Source of the DNA: Acetobacter oryzoeni
GTDB taxonomy: Bacteria; Pseudomonadota; Alphaproteobacteria; Acetobacterales; Acetobacteraceae
Reading direction: 5' to 3'
Assembly: GCF_004014775.2 (NCBI RefSeq)
Contig: NZ_CP042810.1
Location: 62,001-126,000, forward strand
Length of the DNA stretch: 64,000 nt
Under the pieces are notes generated by a model. That model worked only from the letters and a program-made list of their open reading frames with translations. It was not told the origin of the DNA and ran no database searches. Made by a program: the position numbers and the translations under genes. Below, one piece after another: positions 44,037 through 53,428 of this stretch (position 1 is the stretch's first letter; every line of letters begins with the position of its first letter).

Positions 44037-47000
44037 ATGACGGATATTACGTCTGATACCACTATTGGTGGGAATAGTAGTAATGCCACGGAGCTAAACG
44101 GTGGCACAGTTGTTAGCGGCGCTCGGCTTTTTGTTAGCTCAGGTGGGACAGCTACACATGTCAGCGCTACGATTAATGGATATATAAATGTTTGTGATGG
44201 GGGGAATGCGGTCAGTTCCTATCTGTCCGGTAGTGATCCTACGACCAGTGCAGCAGCAACACTGAATGTATCATCCGGAGGCAATGCAAGCTTTACTTCA
44301 GCAGTAAGCGGCGCAAACATCATTGTCTATTCAGATGGTACAACTGATCATGATATTGCTGGCGCAGGCGGACAGGAAACTGTCTCCGGCACAGCAACGA
44401 ATCTGACAGTTAATAACGGTCATGCCTATCTCTCTAAGGGTGGCAGTGGCGCCAACTGGACTGCTGAAAACGGTGGCTGGATCGGTGTATATGATGGCGG
44501 CACGTTAACCAGTGTTACAGTAACTGATGCGAATACATACGTCGATGTTCAGGGTGGGCAGGTCACCAATGCCACGGTTACCAGTAGTGGCATTCTTCAG
44601 ATTGAAAATGGCGTAACCGTTTCTGTTATTAGTGCTACATCTGGTGGTTCCATCCAGGTTTCGAGTGGCGGCACAGCTACAGACGCTACCATTGGCACAG
44701 GTGGCGTTCTGGACGTTGCCAATGGTGGCTCAAGCATTTCTGCCACGCTTAGTGAATCGGATGCTACATTTAGTCTTTCTGGATCTGCTTCTGATACAAC
44801 AGTTTCTGCCGGCGCTGTAAATGTTTATAAGGGCGGCGTACTTACCAGCACTACAGTTCAGAGTGGTATTGTCACTCTCTCTGGTGGCAGCGCTTCTCAT
44901 GTAAGCGCAACAAATGGTAGCGGCGGCATTATTGTTGGTGGAACTGATAGTAGTGGCAATGTTATTAGTGGCAGTTTAACATCTGCAACGCTTGCCAGTG
45001 GTGGATATGTCCATATTTCTGCTGGTGGCACTGCAACTTCTGATGTCGTTTCCAGCGGCGGTACGGAGTATGTAGACAAGGGCGGCAACAGTATTTCCGC
45101 TCAAATTGTCACCTCAAATGCCAATATCATTGTATCAGCCGGTGGTTCGGCCACCGATGCAACAATCGTCAGTGGCTACGCAACAGTTTACGATAGCGGA
45201 ACCATGGTGGGCGGTTCCATTCAAAGTGGAATTATCACTGTTTCCGGTGGTGTTGTTTCCAATGTAACGGCTGACAATGGCGGGGGTTTTGATGTTTCCG
45301 GTGGGAGCGTTTCTGGCCTTCAGCTGAATACAGGTGGCTTTGTTAACCTTTACGATGGCGGCTCTGCTACGGATATTACTGGCAGCGGAAGCAATCTTAG
45401 TAGCGGTGGAAATGGTGGTATAAATATTTCTGGTGGCACACTTACGAGTGCATCTTTTCAAGATGGAAGCACTCTGAGTGCCACAGGCGGGACGATTACA
45501 AGCGCTACATTCAATAGCAATGGTTACGGCTTTGCGTCCAATGCATCTCTGACAGACACACATATTAATCCGAACGGCAATCTGGTTGTTTATGCTGGCG
45601 CCACAACAACCAATACAGTGGTAGATGGCACGGGGGCTGAGGAGAACTCTACTTTCGAAGCAATCTCGGCTGGCGGTAGCTCTATTAATGCCACAATCGA
45701 AAATGGTGGCTACCAATATGCGAACGCAAGTGCCACAATTATTAACCCGACCGCTAAAAATGGCGGGAATATCATCATTCATTCCCAAGGTATCTTAAGT
45801 GGTGCGACAATTTCTCAAGGTGGGTCATTAAGCATTGAAAGTGGCGGCCAGCTAAACGGTACTGTTACTCTGCAAGATGGTGGGAAAGCAACAATCTATC
45901 CAGATGGCGGCGGCGTTATCAATTTGGGTGGAGACGACAACACGGGCTTGGTTATTTCTGGTCTGACTTCAGATCCGACATCTGATGTTGTCGTCAGCAC
46001 AGAAATTGATGATTTTACTGGGAGTACTGCAGGTAGCTCTGATGGGATTGAGCTGGCAGGACTGAAAGCTTCTGACGTTACTGCAGTAACAGTCAATACA
46101 GATGACGCTGTTCTGACCCTCACGAATGGTAAAACCGTTACTCTTAATATCAAGGGGGCCGGGAGCGTAGGATATAATATTTCTGAGTCGGCCGAAGATG
46201 GCTCTCTGATTTACGAAGTCTGTTTCCTGTCTGGCAGTATGATCCGGACCTCAGAAGGCGATGTAGCGGTTGAAGATATCCAGATTGGTGATCAAGTCGT
46301 TGCCTTTGATTGGAAAAACAACAAGGACATCACGCGCCCTGTCGTATGGGTGGGCAAAGCACATGCAAATGTTCGTCCTGGCTTACCGGATGACGAGGCA
46401 GGTTACCCTGTACGTGTTCTTAAAGATGCCATTTCTGATGGTGTGCCCTACAAGGACATGCTGATTACGTCTGAACATTGCCTGTTCTTTGAAGGTAGAT
46501 TTGTGCCCGTTCGTATGCTGGTGAATGGTACTTCAATTTTCTATGACAAGTCCATTACCTCTTACGATTACTATCATGTGGAAACAGATCAGCATTCTGT
46601 CATCACAGCCGATGGCATGTTGACTGAAAGTTATCTGGATACAGGTAATCGTCATGCGTTCCGTCAGAAAGGCAAAATTGCAGCTTTGCGCATTCATACC
46701 AAAAGTTGGGAAGATAATGCCGGGGCTCCGCTGTGTGTCGAGCGCTCCTTTGTAGAGTCTCTGTTTCACAAGCTGAAGGTGCGTGAAAACACTGTGCTTG
46801 GGTGTGCTGTGCCAACAGAGCAGGCCGAATTGACGGAAGATCCCAATCTCCATCTAGTAACACAGGCAGGAGCAGTTATTCGTCCGGTAAGGCAGGAAGA
46901 CCAGCGTTACAGCTTTATGCTGCCCGCCAATACGCAGTCTGTACGCATTGTTTCACACGCCAGTCGCCCAGCTGATGTGATCGGACCGTTTGTGGATGAT

Positions 47001-47270
47001 CGACGTCAGATGGGTGTGGCTGTAGCGGACGTATACTTTATTACGGCCAAAAAACTGCATCCCGTGACGACGCATCTTCAGGCAGACAAGCCGGAAGGTT
47101 GGTATGATACAGACTGGACAGATTGCGCATGGACAAACGGCAATGCCGTGCTGCCATTGGGTGATTTCACCAAAGGGAATATGGGCCTTCTCTCCATGAC
47201 CATCCGTGCAAAAGGACCATATCTGCGCAATACGCAGCTGAAATCTAACACCAAAAAACAGTCTGCTTAA
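44037..47270 (+). CDS. AIDA-type repeat protein with C-terminal Hint domain (copy 2)
   Basis: This 1077-residue protein has strand-loop-strand repeats over about residues 15-690 (for example ISAGGTATSDVVSSGGTEYV), rich in Ser/Thr that could carry heptose. A Hint domain starts near 726 (VCFLSGSMIRTSEGDVAVEDI, then DMLITSEHCLFFEGRFVPVRML). It has no signal peptide and no barrel. It is the second gene of an operon with the heptosyltransferase, five bases apart. The C-terminal part matches copy 1 closely, while the repeat part differs. Export route and the fate of the Hint cleavage are unknown. A hairpin terminator follows at 47296. Confidence 0.88.
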   Translation: MTDITSDTTIGGNSSNATELNGGTVVSGARLFVSSGGTATHVSATINGYINVCDGGNAVSSYLSGSDPTTSAAATLNVSSGGNASFTSAVSGANIIVYSDGTTDHDIAGAGGQETVSGTATNLTVNNGHAYLSKGGSGANWTAENGGWIGVYDGGTLTSVTVTDANTYVDVQGGQVTNATVTSSGILQIENGVTVSVISATSGGSIQVSSGGTATDATIGTGGVLDVANGGSSISATLSESDATFSLSGSASDTTVSAGAVNVYKGGVLTSTTVQSGIVTLSGGSASHVSATNGSGGIIVGGTDSSGNVISGSLTSATLASGGYVHISAGGTATSDVVSSGGTEYVDKGGNSISAQIVTSNANIIVSAGGSATDATIVSGYATVYDSGTMVGGSIQSGIITVSGGVVSNVTADNGGGFDVSGGSVSGLQLNTGGFVNLYDGGSATDITGSGSNLSSGGNGGINISGGTLTSASFQDGSTLSATGGTITSATFNSNGYGFASNASLTDTHINPNGNLVVYAGATTTNTVVDGTGAEENSTFEAISAGGSSINATIENGGYQYANASATIINPTAKNGGNIIIHSQGILSGATISQGGSLSIESGGQLNGTVTLQDGGKATIYPDGGGVINLGGDDNTGLVISGLTSDPTSDVVVSTEIDDFTGSTAGSSDGIELAGLKASDVTAVTVNTDDAVLTLTNGKTVTLNIKGAGSVGYNISESAEDGSLIYEVCFLSGSMIRTSEGDVAVEDIQIGDQVVAFDWKNNKDITRPVVWVGKAHANVRPGLPDDEAGYPVRVLKDAISDGVPYKDMLITSEHCLFFEGRFVPVRMLVNGTSIFYDKSITSYDYYHVETDQHSVITADGMLTESYLDTGNRHAFRQKGKIAALRIHTKSWEDNAGAPLCVERSFVESLFHKLKVRENTVLGCAVPTEQAELTEDPNLHLVTQAGAVIRPVRQEDQRYSFMLPANTQSVRIVSHASRPADVIGPFVDDRRQMGVAVADVYFITAKKLHPVTTHLQADKPEGWYDTDWTDCAWTNGNAVLPLGDFTKGNMGLLSMTIRAKGPYLRNTQLKSNTKKQSA

Positions 47271-47295
47271 TCGGTCCTGTTAAGTTAAGCGTAAA

Positions 47296-47326
47296 GAGGG
47301 CTTTCTCTTTCTTCGGGAAAGCCCTC
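47296..47326 (+). terminator. Hairpin after Hint copy 2
   Basis: GAGGGCTTTC (47296-47305) and GAAAGCCCTC (47317-47326) form a perfect 10-bp stem with an 11-nt loop. The following bases are CCCTATAAAAAAAT, so there is no plus-strand T-run, but position and stem strength fit a terminator. Confidence 0.55.
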
Positions 47327-47349
47327 CCCTATAAAAAAATATTCTAAAT

Positions 47350-48619
47350 GGAGGGCTCTAAAAGCCTCTTGGTTTTGAGGCCCTCCCTGTGATTCCATTT
47401 CTTCGGTTTTTATTGGAGGAACGGCGATATGAAACAGCCCGATTTCTTTGATGTTGAAGAGCGGCTTACCCGATTAAGCGGGCTAGGAAATCAGCTTGAA
47501 ACATGTTTCCGGACCGTGAATTTTGAGGCGTTCCGCACTGATCTGGACAAAAATCTGGCCTATTCAGACAGGAGCAAAGGCGGTCGTCCGCCGTTTGATC
47601 CGGTGCTGATGTTCAAAATCCTGGTCATCCAGACGCTGAACAATCTGTCCGATGACCGAACGGAGTATCTGATCAATGACCGTCTCTCTTTCATGCGCTT
47701 TCTTGGTCTGGGGCATTCGGACCGCGTTCCGAATGCCAAAACGATCTGGTTGTTTCGTGAGCGTCTGACCGAGGCAGGCGCCATCCAGCAGCTGTTCGAG
47801 CGCTTTGACGCCACCCTGCGTAACGCTGGGTATCTGCCGATGTCCGGCCAGATCCTGGATGCCACGCTGGTGGCAGCGCCAAAGCAGCGCAATACCAACG
47901 GGGAGAAAGAGGATCTTCGTGAAGGGCGGATCCCACAGGACTGGCAGGACAAGCCGGCAAAGCTGTCCCACAAGGACAGGCACGCCCGCTGGACGCTGAA
48001 ATTCACGAAGGCGAAGCGTCAGGATGACGGGACGCTCCCGGCCACGGACCTCGCCATTCCGTTCTTTGGTTACAAATCACATGTTTCCATCGATCGAAAG
48101 TTTCGACTGATCCGGAAATGGAAGACGACGGATGCCGCTGTCAGTGATGGTGCCAGACTGCGCGAGGACCTGCTGGATAAAACCAATACGGCCTCAACGG
48201 TCTGGGCCGACACCGCGTATCGCTCGAAAGCCAATGAGGACTTCATGGAAAAGGAGGGCTTTGTCTCGAAGGTTCACACGAAAAAGCCGCATCTCAAGCC
48301 TATGCCACGCCATATCCAACGGTCCAATGCAGGGAAGTCGGTGATCCGCTCGCGTGTCGAGCATGTCTTTGCCGATCAGAAATCACAGACAGGGCTGTTC
48401 GTCCGAACAGTGGGTATCACCCGGGCCACAATGAGGATCGGTCTGGCCAATATTGTCTACAACATGCGCCGCTTCCTCTTCCTCGAGAAGTTGAATGCGG
48501 GCACGTAGCCACCCCGGTGGCGATACTCCCCGGTCTGCTCAAATCGCAGAGCGAAAATCAGGATAAGGAACCTGAAATCACGCACAAGAGCACTCAGTCA
48601 AAGGTTTTTCGAACCCTCC
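47350..48619 (+). mobile_element. Complete IS5-family insertion sequence, about 1.27 kb
   Basis: The left end GGAGGGCTCTAAAAGCCTC and the inverted right end GGAGGGTTCGAAAAACCTT match at about 15 of 19 positions and bound one full-length transposase gene. I see no clear target duplication. It landed just downstream of the Hint operon terminator. Confidence 0.7.
47429..48508 (+). CDS. IS5-family transposase
   Basis: This 359-residue DDE transposase appears intact. The triad is Asp144 (QILDATLVAA), Asp261 (WADTAYRS) and Glu311 (SRVEHVFADQ, the Y-(2)-R-(3)-E-like block). The N-terminal part has KGGRPPFDPVLMFKILVIQ and YLINDRLSFMRFLGL, typical of the IS5 group. Start ATG at 47429 follows GGAGG. 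It should be able to move its element and perhaps related MITEs, although the ends of the MITE at 42248 differ from its own. Confidence 0.93.
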   Translation: MKQPDFFDVEERLTRLSGLGNQLETCFRTVNFEAFRTDLDKNLAYSDRSKGGRPPFDPVLMFKILVIQTLNNLSDDRTEYLINDRLSFMRFLGLGHSDRVPNAKTIWLFRERLTEAGAIQQLFERFDATLRNAGYLPMSGQILDATLVAAPKQRNTNGEKEDLREGRIPQDWQDKPAKLSHKDRHARWTLKFTKAKRQDDGTLPATDLAIPFFGYKSHVSIDRKFRLIRKWKTTDAAVSDGARLREDLLDKTNTASTVWADTAYRSKANEDFMEKEGFVSKVHTKKPHLKPMPRHIQRSNAGKSVIRSRVEHVFADQKSQTGLFVRTVGITRATMRIGLANIVYNMRRFLFLEKLNAGT

Positions 48620-49024
48620 ATCTTGAGCGTCCCCACCCAGGACATGAACCGGACCACGATCGCTTATTGACTATTTGAGTTACCTCTCTTTTTCTTACGA
48701 GAAGAGACTACGCTAACGGCTCATGTCGACTTCAGATGCAGATAAATTACCTGTTGATCCTGACAAGGAGAAACTCGCCGAACCTCTGGATCCGGCTGAT
48801 ATGGGCACCGATTTCCATACAGTCCCATGTGTTCTCCTAAGGGGTTGACTGCCCCTCAAGCCGCATTTTCTCTCCGGAAACGATAATGATGGCTCTATCA
48901 TTCCCAATGAATGCGATACAAAATCGTAATTATTCCAATATTGTCGGAGCGCTACGAGGTTAAGCAAATGGATTATGCTCGACATCTCCCTTTCCCTCTA
49001 TCTTGAATACAATATTCCGAGACA
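48620..49024. other. Intergenic region with a very small frame
   Basis: A 40-residue plus-strand frame begins at 48723 (MSTSDADKLPVDPDKEKL, later DPADMGTDFHT) and is the only coding-like piece. It may be the tail of a lost gene. A 90-residue minus-strand frame over the same DNA looks like its shadow. Confidence 0.3.
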
Positions 49025-49048
49025 CGGGGCCTTTTATGGAAGGCCCCG
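49025..49048. terminator. Hairpin terminator
   Basis: CGGGGCCTT (49025-49033) and AAGGCCCCG (49040-49048) form a perfect 9-bp stem with a 6-nt loop. It lies about 70 bp downstream of the minus-strand gene stop at 49117. Confidence 0.6.
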
Positions 49049-49116
49049 TAGCCCTCTCGTTTTAATAAAAACCCAGACAAAAACGGCATCTTTGAGATAG
49101 GATGTACGTTTACGTT

Positions 49117-49482
49117 TTACGCCGCTATCGATGTCGATCGCGCGTTTTTTGCAGATAATGGCAAACGGCACGCAAAATCAGAAGCCAGAGGATCGCACCC
49201 AGCTGGGGCAAGTTTACCCCTCTGGACGAGACTTGCCAGCAAGGCACGAAGTCTAGTCTCAGAGACGCCGGTATAGGTCTGGAGTGATGTCAGAGTTACG
49301 CCCCGTCCATCATGGCCCAGACGGCGAAACAAGGAGATGACACGCTCTTCCAGCATATCATCACCAAAGATGGGACATGTTACCATCACACGCCTCCATC
49401 CAATCGGTTGCGCCTTTTCCGAGAAACCGTACGCAGGAAGCAGCGATAGCGTAAATAGAGTCTTTTCAGTTTCGACATCCAT
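49117..49482 (-). CDS. Small winged-helix-type protein
   Basis: This 121-residue protein is not one I can name. Residues 45-95 have a winged-helix pattern (MLEERVISLFRRLGHDGRGVTLTSLQTYTGVSETRLRALLASLVQRGKL): helices, a basic turn and a wing. The N-terminus is short and polar. A strong Shine-Dalgarno AGGAGG lies just before the ATG at 49482. It is divergent from the recombinase gene at 49789 and could control it, as small regulators often do. Confidence 0.55.
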   Translation of the reverse strand: MDVETEKTLFTLSLLPAYGFSEKAQPIGWRRVMVTCPIFGDDMLEERVISLFRRLGHDGRGVTLTSLQTYTGVSETRLRALLASLVQRGKLAPAGCDPLASDFACRLPLSAKNARSTSIAA

Positions 49483-49788
49483 ATCCTCCTATTAAAGCAA
49501 CATGGATCTCAATCGTTTAGTTCAGGACGCTTAAGGTCAGACCCGAAGGCATCTGACACACCTAAGATTGGAAGGGATTTTTTCCTCGTCAAGTGGTCCA
49601 GAAATATAGAAATTTCCTCATTATACGGGTGATGGAGCAACCTAGGAATATCAAGGGTATCACAGGCTATCGGATGAAGAGACAAGAAACTGTTTGAACA
49701 GATTTTCTGAATCTCAAAGTTTCAGAGAGAACTTCGAAAACAAGTTTACTTCTGGTCTAATCTCCCAAGATCATTAGAATAACGAGTC
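49483..49788. other. Divergent spacer between the winged-helix and recombinase genes
   Basis: 306 bp without a gene. It should hold both promoters; no exact palindrome was spotted. Confidence 0.35.
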
Positions 49789-51279
49789 ATGCTTGATACC
49801 CTGCATATAACTGGCTCCTGGCCGGTTTTACGTTCTTATGTTCTTGAGCAGGTAGATCGTCTGACCTGCCAACGTCTGAATGATCCCCAGGCCTCAATTG
49901 ATATTTTGCGGCCTATTCTCTCGACGGCACATTTTTCCCCACCGCTTCCTGTGTTGATCGCCGGCAGTGCACTTCCCGATGGATCCTTCCTGCCAGATAC
50001 CGAATTGCCCCGCCGTGCGGAACATGCCGCCGCTGCAGGAGAAACTGTCAAGGCGATCTTTCCTACTTTGCCTTCTGGCTATCAGATCGAACTGGCGTTG
50101 GAAATTGACTGCGAAAAACTGGCGTTCGTTGCCACATTGGTGTCATCCAAGATCAGCAGTAACAGTGGCCCACGAGCCGAGAAAGAAGACACTTCAAAGA
50201 TTCTGCCTCCCGCACCTATCGGGCAGGCTCCAGCCAACGTAACACGCTGGTTTTCAGCATTTTGCGAAATCGATATACCAGAGCACGATGGGCGGCTTGA
50301 AACATCGCAAGCAGCTGTGGGAGCATTCTTGCAACATGGCAAGTCCGCAAATACGCGGCGTGCCTATCGTTCAGCTATTAAGGGATGGTGTGCCTGGACA
50401 AACCGTCATGGTCTCCCTGCCCTGCCCGCACGCAGCACAGATGTGGCGACCTATCTCGCAGATCTTGCGCTCCGTGGTCGCAAGCCGACGACGATCGAAC
50501 TGCATCGTGCAGCACTTCGCTACCTCCATCACATCGCTCAACTTCCTATCCCGACTGCCCAGGCTTTGGTCACGGAAACAGTGGCTGGTATCCATCGATC
50601 TCCTGGCAAGGAAATGCCGCGGCAGGTCAAAGGTCTGACATGGGACATGATGTGCGAAGTGATTGATGCAATCCCGATGACCACATTGGTAGACGCACGC
50701 GATCGAGCAATCCTCCTGATCGGTTATGGTGGGGCGTTACGACGCTCGGAGTTGGCGTCTATTCAGCTTGAATACGTCACTCTGGATGATGACTACATGC
50801 GGATTACGCTCCCTCAATCCAAGGGCGATAAGCAGAACAAGGGCACTGTGGTCGTTATTCCCCGTGGTATTACGCGCTTTTGTCCGGTTCGTGCGTGGGA
50901 GACGTGGTTACGGCTATCAGGTCTTAAACCGCGCAAGAAAACGGCAAACGACCATTCCACGACAGCGGCCTTTCCACGCATCTGGTCTCCTGCGGCCTCG
51001 AAACTAGGTGCGTCACCCCCTCTCCCGAAAATTGGCACACAAAGTCTCTCTGACTGGTCTGTGGCCAAGATCATCAAACGACGATGCCTTGCCGCCGGCC
51101 TCGAAGGAGACTTTAGCGGACATAGTCTGCGTCGTGGGGCCATCACGACGGGGGCGCAAGACAATTACGATCTGATGGCGCTCAAGCGTTTCTCGCGTCA
51201 CCGGGATTACCGTGTCCTGGAAGCTTATATTGAGGATGATCAGGCTCTAACCCGACATCCAGGAAAAAGTCGGTTTTGA
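49789..51279 (+). CDS. Tyrosine recombinase (XerC/D-type site-specific integrase)
   Basis: This 496-residue recombinase has the full set of tyrosine-recombinase residues: Arg318 (GGALRRSEL), Lys345 in the hairpin, His445 and Arg448 (GHSLRRG), His471 and the nucleophile Tyr480 (HRDYRVLEAYIE). A SAM-like core-binding domain lies at about 175-265. Roughly 160 extra N-terminal residues of unknown function precede it. It lies just before the iteron origin, so it may resolve plasmid multimers; integration of a mobile element is the other possibility. Confidence 0.9.
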   Translation: MLDTLHITGSWPVLRSYVLEQVDRLTCQRLNDPQASIDILRPILSTAHFSPPLPVLIAGSALPDGSFLPDTELPRRAEHAAAAGETVKAIFPTLPSGYQIELALEIDCEKLAFVATLVSSKISSNSGPRAEKEDTSKILPPAPIGQAPANVTRWFSAFCEIDIPEHDGRLETSQAAVGAFLQHGKSANTRRAYRSAIKGWCAWTNRHGLPALPARSTDVATYLADLALRGRKPTTIELHRAALRYLHHIAQLPIPTAQALVTETVAGIHRSPGKEMPRQVKGLTWDMMCEVIDAIPMTTLVDARDRAILLIGYGGALRRSELASIQLEYVTLDDDYMRITLPQSKGDKQNKGTVVVIPRGITRFCPVRAWETWLRLSGLKPRKKTANDHSTTAAFPRIWSPAASKLGASPPLPKIGTQSLSDWSVAKIIKRRCLAAGLEGDFSGHSLRRGAITTGAQDNYDLMALKRFSRHRDYRVLEAYIEDDQALTRHPGKSRF

Positions 51280-51436
51280 ATCGATATAGGCTTAATTCTG
51301 CATTTCCTAATCTCAAAAACGAAGAAAGGCCGTCGCCTGATATTTCAAAATTCAGATATCTAAAATCGATGCATGAAGAATTTTTACACTCACAGTAACT
51401 CCTACTTTTTGGGAGCCGACTCGTATTGGAGGTAAT

Positions 51437-51733
51437 TTGGACTCTCTCCACGGGTATAAAATATATCCGTGACCCTTCGGTTTCATTGGACTCTTTCCAC
51501 GATGTCCAACTTTTATCAAGCGAACTTATCCACAATCTAGTTTACGCACCAAATCTTATCCTTTGGACTCTACCCGCGGTAAGTTTGGACTCTCTCCACG
51601 ATAATGGGCTTATCCCTTGGACTTTGCCCACACATAAACTAATAAAGAATCAAATAATAACAAATAGTTTTTGTGGACAGAGTCCAAAGAACCGTGGACA
51701 GAGTCCAAATTCCTTGTCGTGGACAAAGTCCAA
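51437..51733. repeat. Iteron array upstream of repA (probable origin of replication)
   Basis: Eight copies of a 16-bp repeat, consensus TTGGACTCTCTCCACG. Five are direct, at 51437, 51486, 51563, 51585 and 51617. Three are inverted, at 51672, 51693 and 51718 (CGTGGACAGAGTCCAA). Spacings vary. The array lies directly before repA in AT-rich DNA, as RepA-binding iterons of an origin do. Confidence 0.85.
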
Positions 51734-51770
51734 ATTGACGAACAAATTTTCCTTATGACATTGTTCAAGT

Positions 51771-52694
51771 ATGGGACAGATTCATAGCTTACTAGACAGA
51801 TTTGGCGTTGAAGAAATGCGGCGATTAGCCTCACTTGAGGATAAAACACAACGCCTGTGTGTCGAAGCTGCTCATGAAGTAATGTCTGATGAAGATCAGG
51901 CTATTGGTATAGCTCATGCAGGATTTGCAATGGCCGCTTTACCACATAAAAAAATCTCAGAATCTATTTGGCGCCGCGAAGGAGGTTCAATCCAACTTCT
52001 GGTAGAAAGTGGTTTAGATAAAGAAAATAAAGCCGTAGGCGTGCCATTTGGTGCAATGGCTAGACTTATCCTTCTATATCTACAAACACAAGCCGTAAGA
52101 ACCAGATCCAGAGAAGTCGAGCTCGGATCCAGTATGAATGCTTGGTTAAAAGCAATGGGTGTTTCAGTCGGTGGCAAAACCTATATTGCTGTTAGAGATC
52201 AAGCTAATCGTATTAGTCGATGCCGTCTGACGTTCACTAGAACAAATGCTGGTGCAGAAATTATAACTAACGGTGCGTTTGTCCGTGACGCCATCATGCC
52301 AATTGAATCTGAAAATGGAAACCAACTATCATTTTGGAAAGAAGCCGTAAGACTAGATGAAGGCTTTTATGAGAGCCTTATTGAACATCCACTTCCTCTT
52401 CGTGAAATCGCAATTCGACAAATATCTAATAAATCTAAGGCAATCGATATTTATATCTGGTTGGCTTACAGATTACATGTACTTAACGATCCGCTTACTT
52501 TAAGTTGGAATACATTAAAAAATCAGTTCGGTCCGGAATATAAAGAATTACGATATTTTAAAAAAGACATTGTTACTCCGCTTAAAATTGCTCTCTCAGT
52601 CTACCCGGAAGCTAAGGTACAGATGGACGATAAATATGGAATCATTCTTTATCCTTCTCCACCGCCAATTCCCGAAAAGCGAATTGGGAGGTAA
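51771..52694 (+). CDS. repA: Plasmid replication initiator RepA
   Basis: This 307-residue protein resembles the RepA initiators of acetic acid bacterial plasmids (plasmid-encoded RepA family): the N-terminal half includes VPFGAMARLILLYLQTQAV and the helix-turn-helix-like SSMNAWLKAMGVSVGGKTY, and the C-terminal half includes IDIYIWLAYRLHVL, typical of a winged-helix module. It is flanked by iterons on both sides. The ATG at 51771 follows an inverted iteron by 37 bp, so RepA probably represses itself. It should bind the iterons and open the origin. Confidence 0.88.
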   Translation: MGQIHSLLDRFGVEEMRRLASLEDKTQRLCVEAAHEVMSDEDQAIGIAHAGFAMAALPHKKISESIWRREGGSIQLLVESGLDKENKAVGVPFGAMARLILLYLQTQAVRTRSREVELGSSMNAWLKAMGVSVGGKTYIAVRDQANRISRCRLTFTRTNAGAEIITNGAFVRDAIMPIESENGNQLSFWKEAVRLDEGFYESLIEHPLPLREIAIRQISNKSKAIDIYIWLAYRLHVLNDPLTLSWNTLKNQFGPEYKELRYFKKDIVTPLKIALSVYPEAKVQMDDKYGIILYPSPPPIPEKRIGR

Positions 52695-52789
52695 ATTTTC
52701 ACGTCAATAAGAAAAAACATACTAGAATTGCAGGAAGATTTTAAATTAACTACTTTTCGATAAGCGCGAATTAGAATTTTTATAAACCT

Positions 52790-52927
52790 TGTGGACAAAG
52801 TCCAAATTCTTATTATGAACATAAATTCCTTACAGGAATAAGATCAATTTCTGAGGAACTTTCGTCATACTTAGACATCACTATTAACTTTTGATTTATT
52901 TTTGGACTCTCTCCACAATGAAGGATC
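52790..52927. repeat. Two further iterons downstream of repA
   Basis: TGTGGACAAAGTCCAA at 52790-52805 (inverted) and TTGGACTCTCTCCACA at 52912-52927 (direct) continue the iteron family after the repA gene. They may act in copy-number control (handcuffing) or form part of the origin. Confidence 0.8.
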
Positions 52928-53428
52928 TGCGCGGGAATGTCCGTTATCCAATCCCGCATTAACACATGTCTTTTTTAGTCAGAAATCAACAGGCATGACT
53001 ATTTATCCGCATGCATCCTATCATACGAGCTTTCCATGAAGATCGACTTGCTCTTACTACCCATAATAGCACGCCGCTTCCCTTTTCCTCGAGAGAATTA
53101 GCCCTGCGGATCGCAACGAAGAGCACAAAACCCTCACTGTTCGAGTTGCCGCACCAAAATCAGCTACTAGTTCGTCGAACGGTACGTTAGAAACCTGAAA
53201 TGAAAAACCAGAATCATTAAACAATGATCTTGTATTCCTCCAACTGTTGATTTCTAACGAGTTTGTCACGATGATTACTCCCGTTAATTTAATGGGAATA
53301 AATACTCCGACATCAGTAAGATAATATCTGAATTCTCACTACGGCTTGTATGGATATCTCTAAGCTTACAAGACGTAGCGGATTCATCTAGAATTATGCG
53401 TCCTATTCGTAATAAATGAACGAACTTA
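52928..53428. other. AT-rich region between the iterons and parB
   Basis: No supported gene. A 70-residue minus-strand frame at 53057-53269 has no upstream ribosome-binding site and no recognisable family. The region lies beyond the 3' end of the par operon. Confidence 0.35.

Noticed and set aside
44632..45788. Antisense and alternative-frame readings in the AIDA repeat genes
   Set aside because: Repetitive coding DNA opens long frames in all readings; only the Hint-ended frames carry domains.
38605..47265. Inversion by recombination between the two Hint genes
   Set aside because: The proteins match closely but the DNA of the two C-terminal parts appears only about 75-80 percent alike by eye, so frequent homologous inversion is unlikely.
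51437..51733. Possible CRISPR-like array
   Set aside because: The repeats are 16 bp, occur in both orientations with irregular spacing and lie before repA; they are iterons.
53057..53269. 70-residue minus-strand frame before the par operon
   Set aside because: No ribosome-binding site and no family; AT-rich context makes such frames likely by chance.
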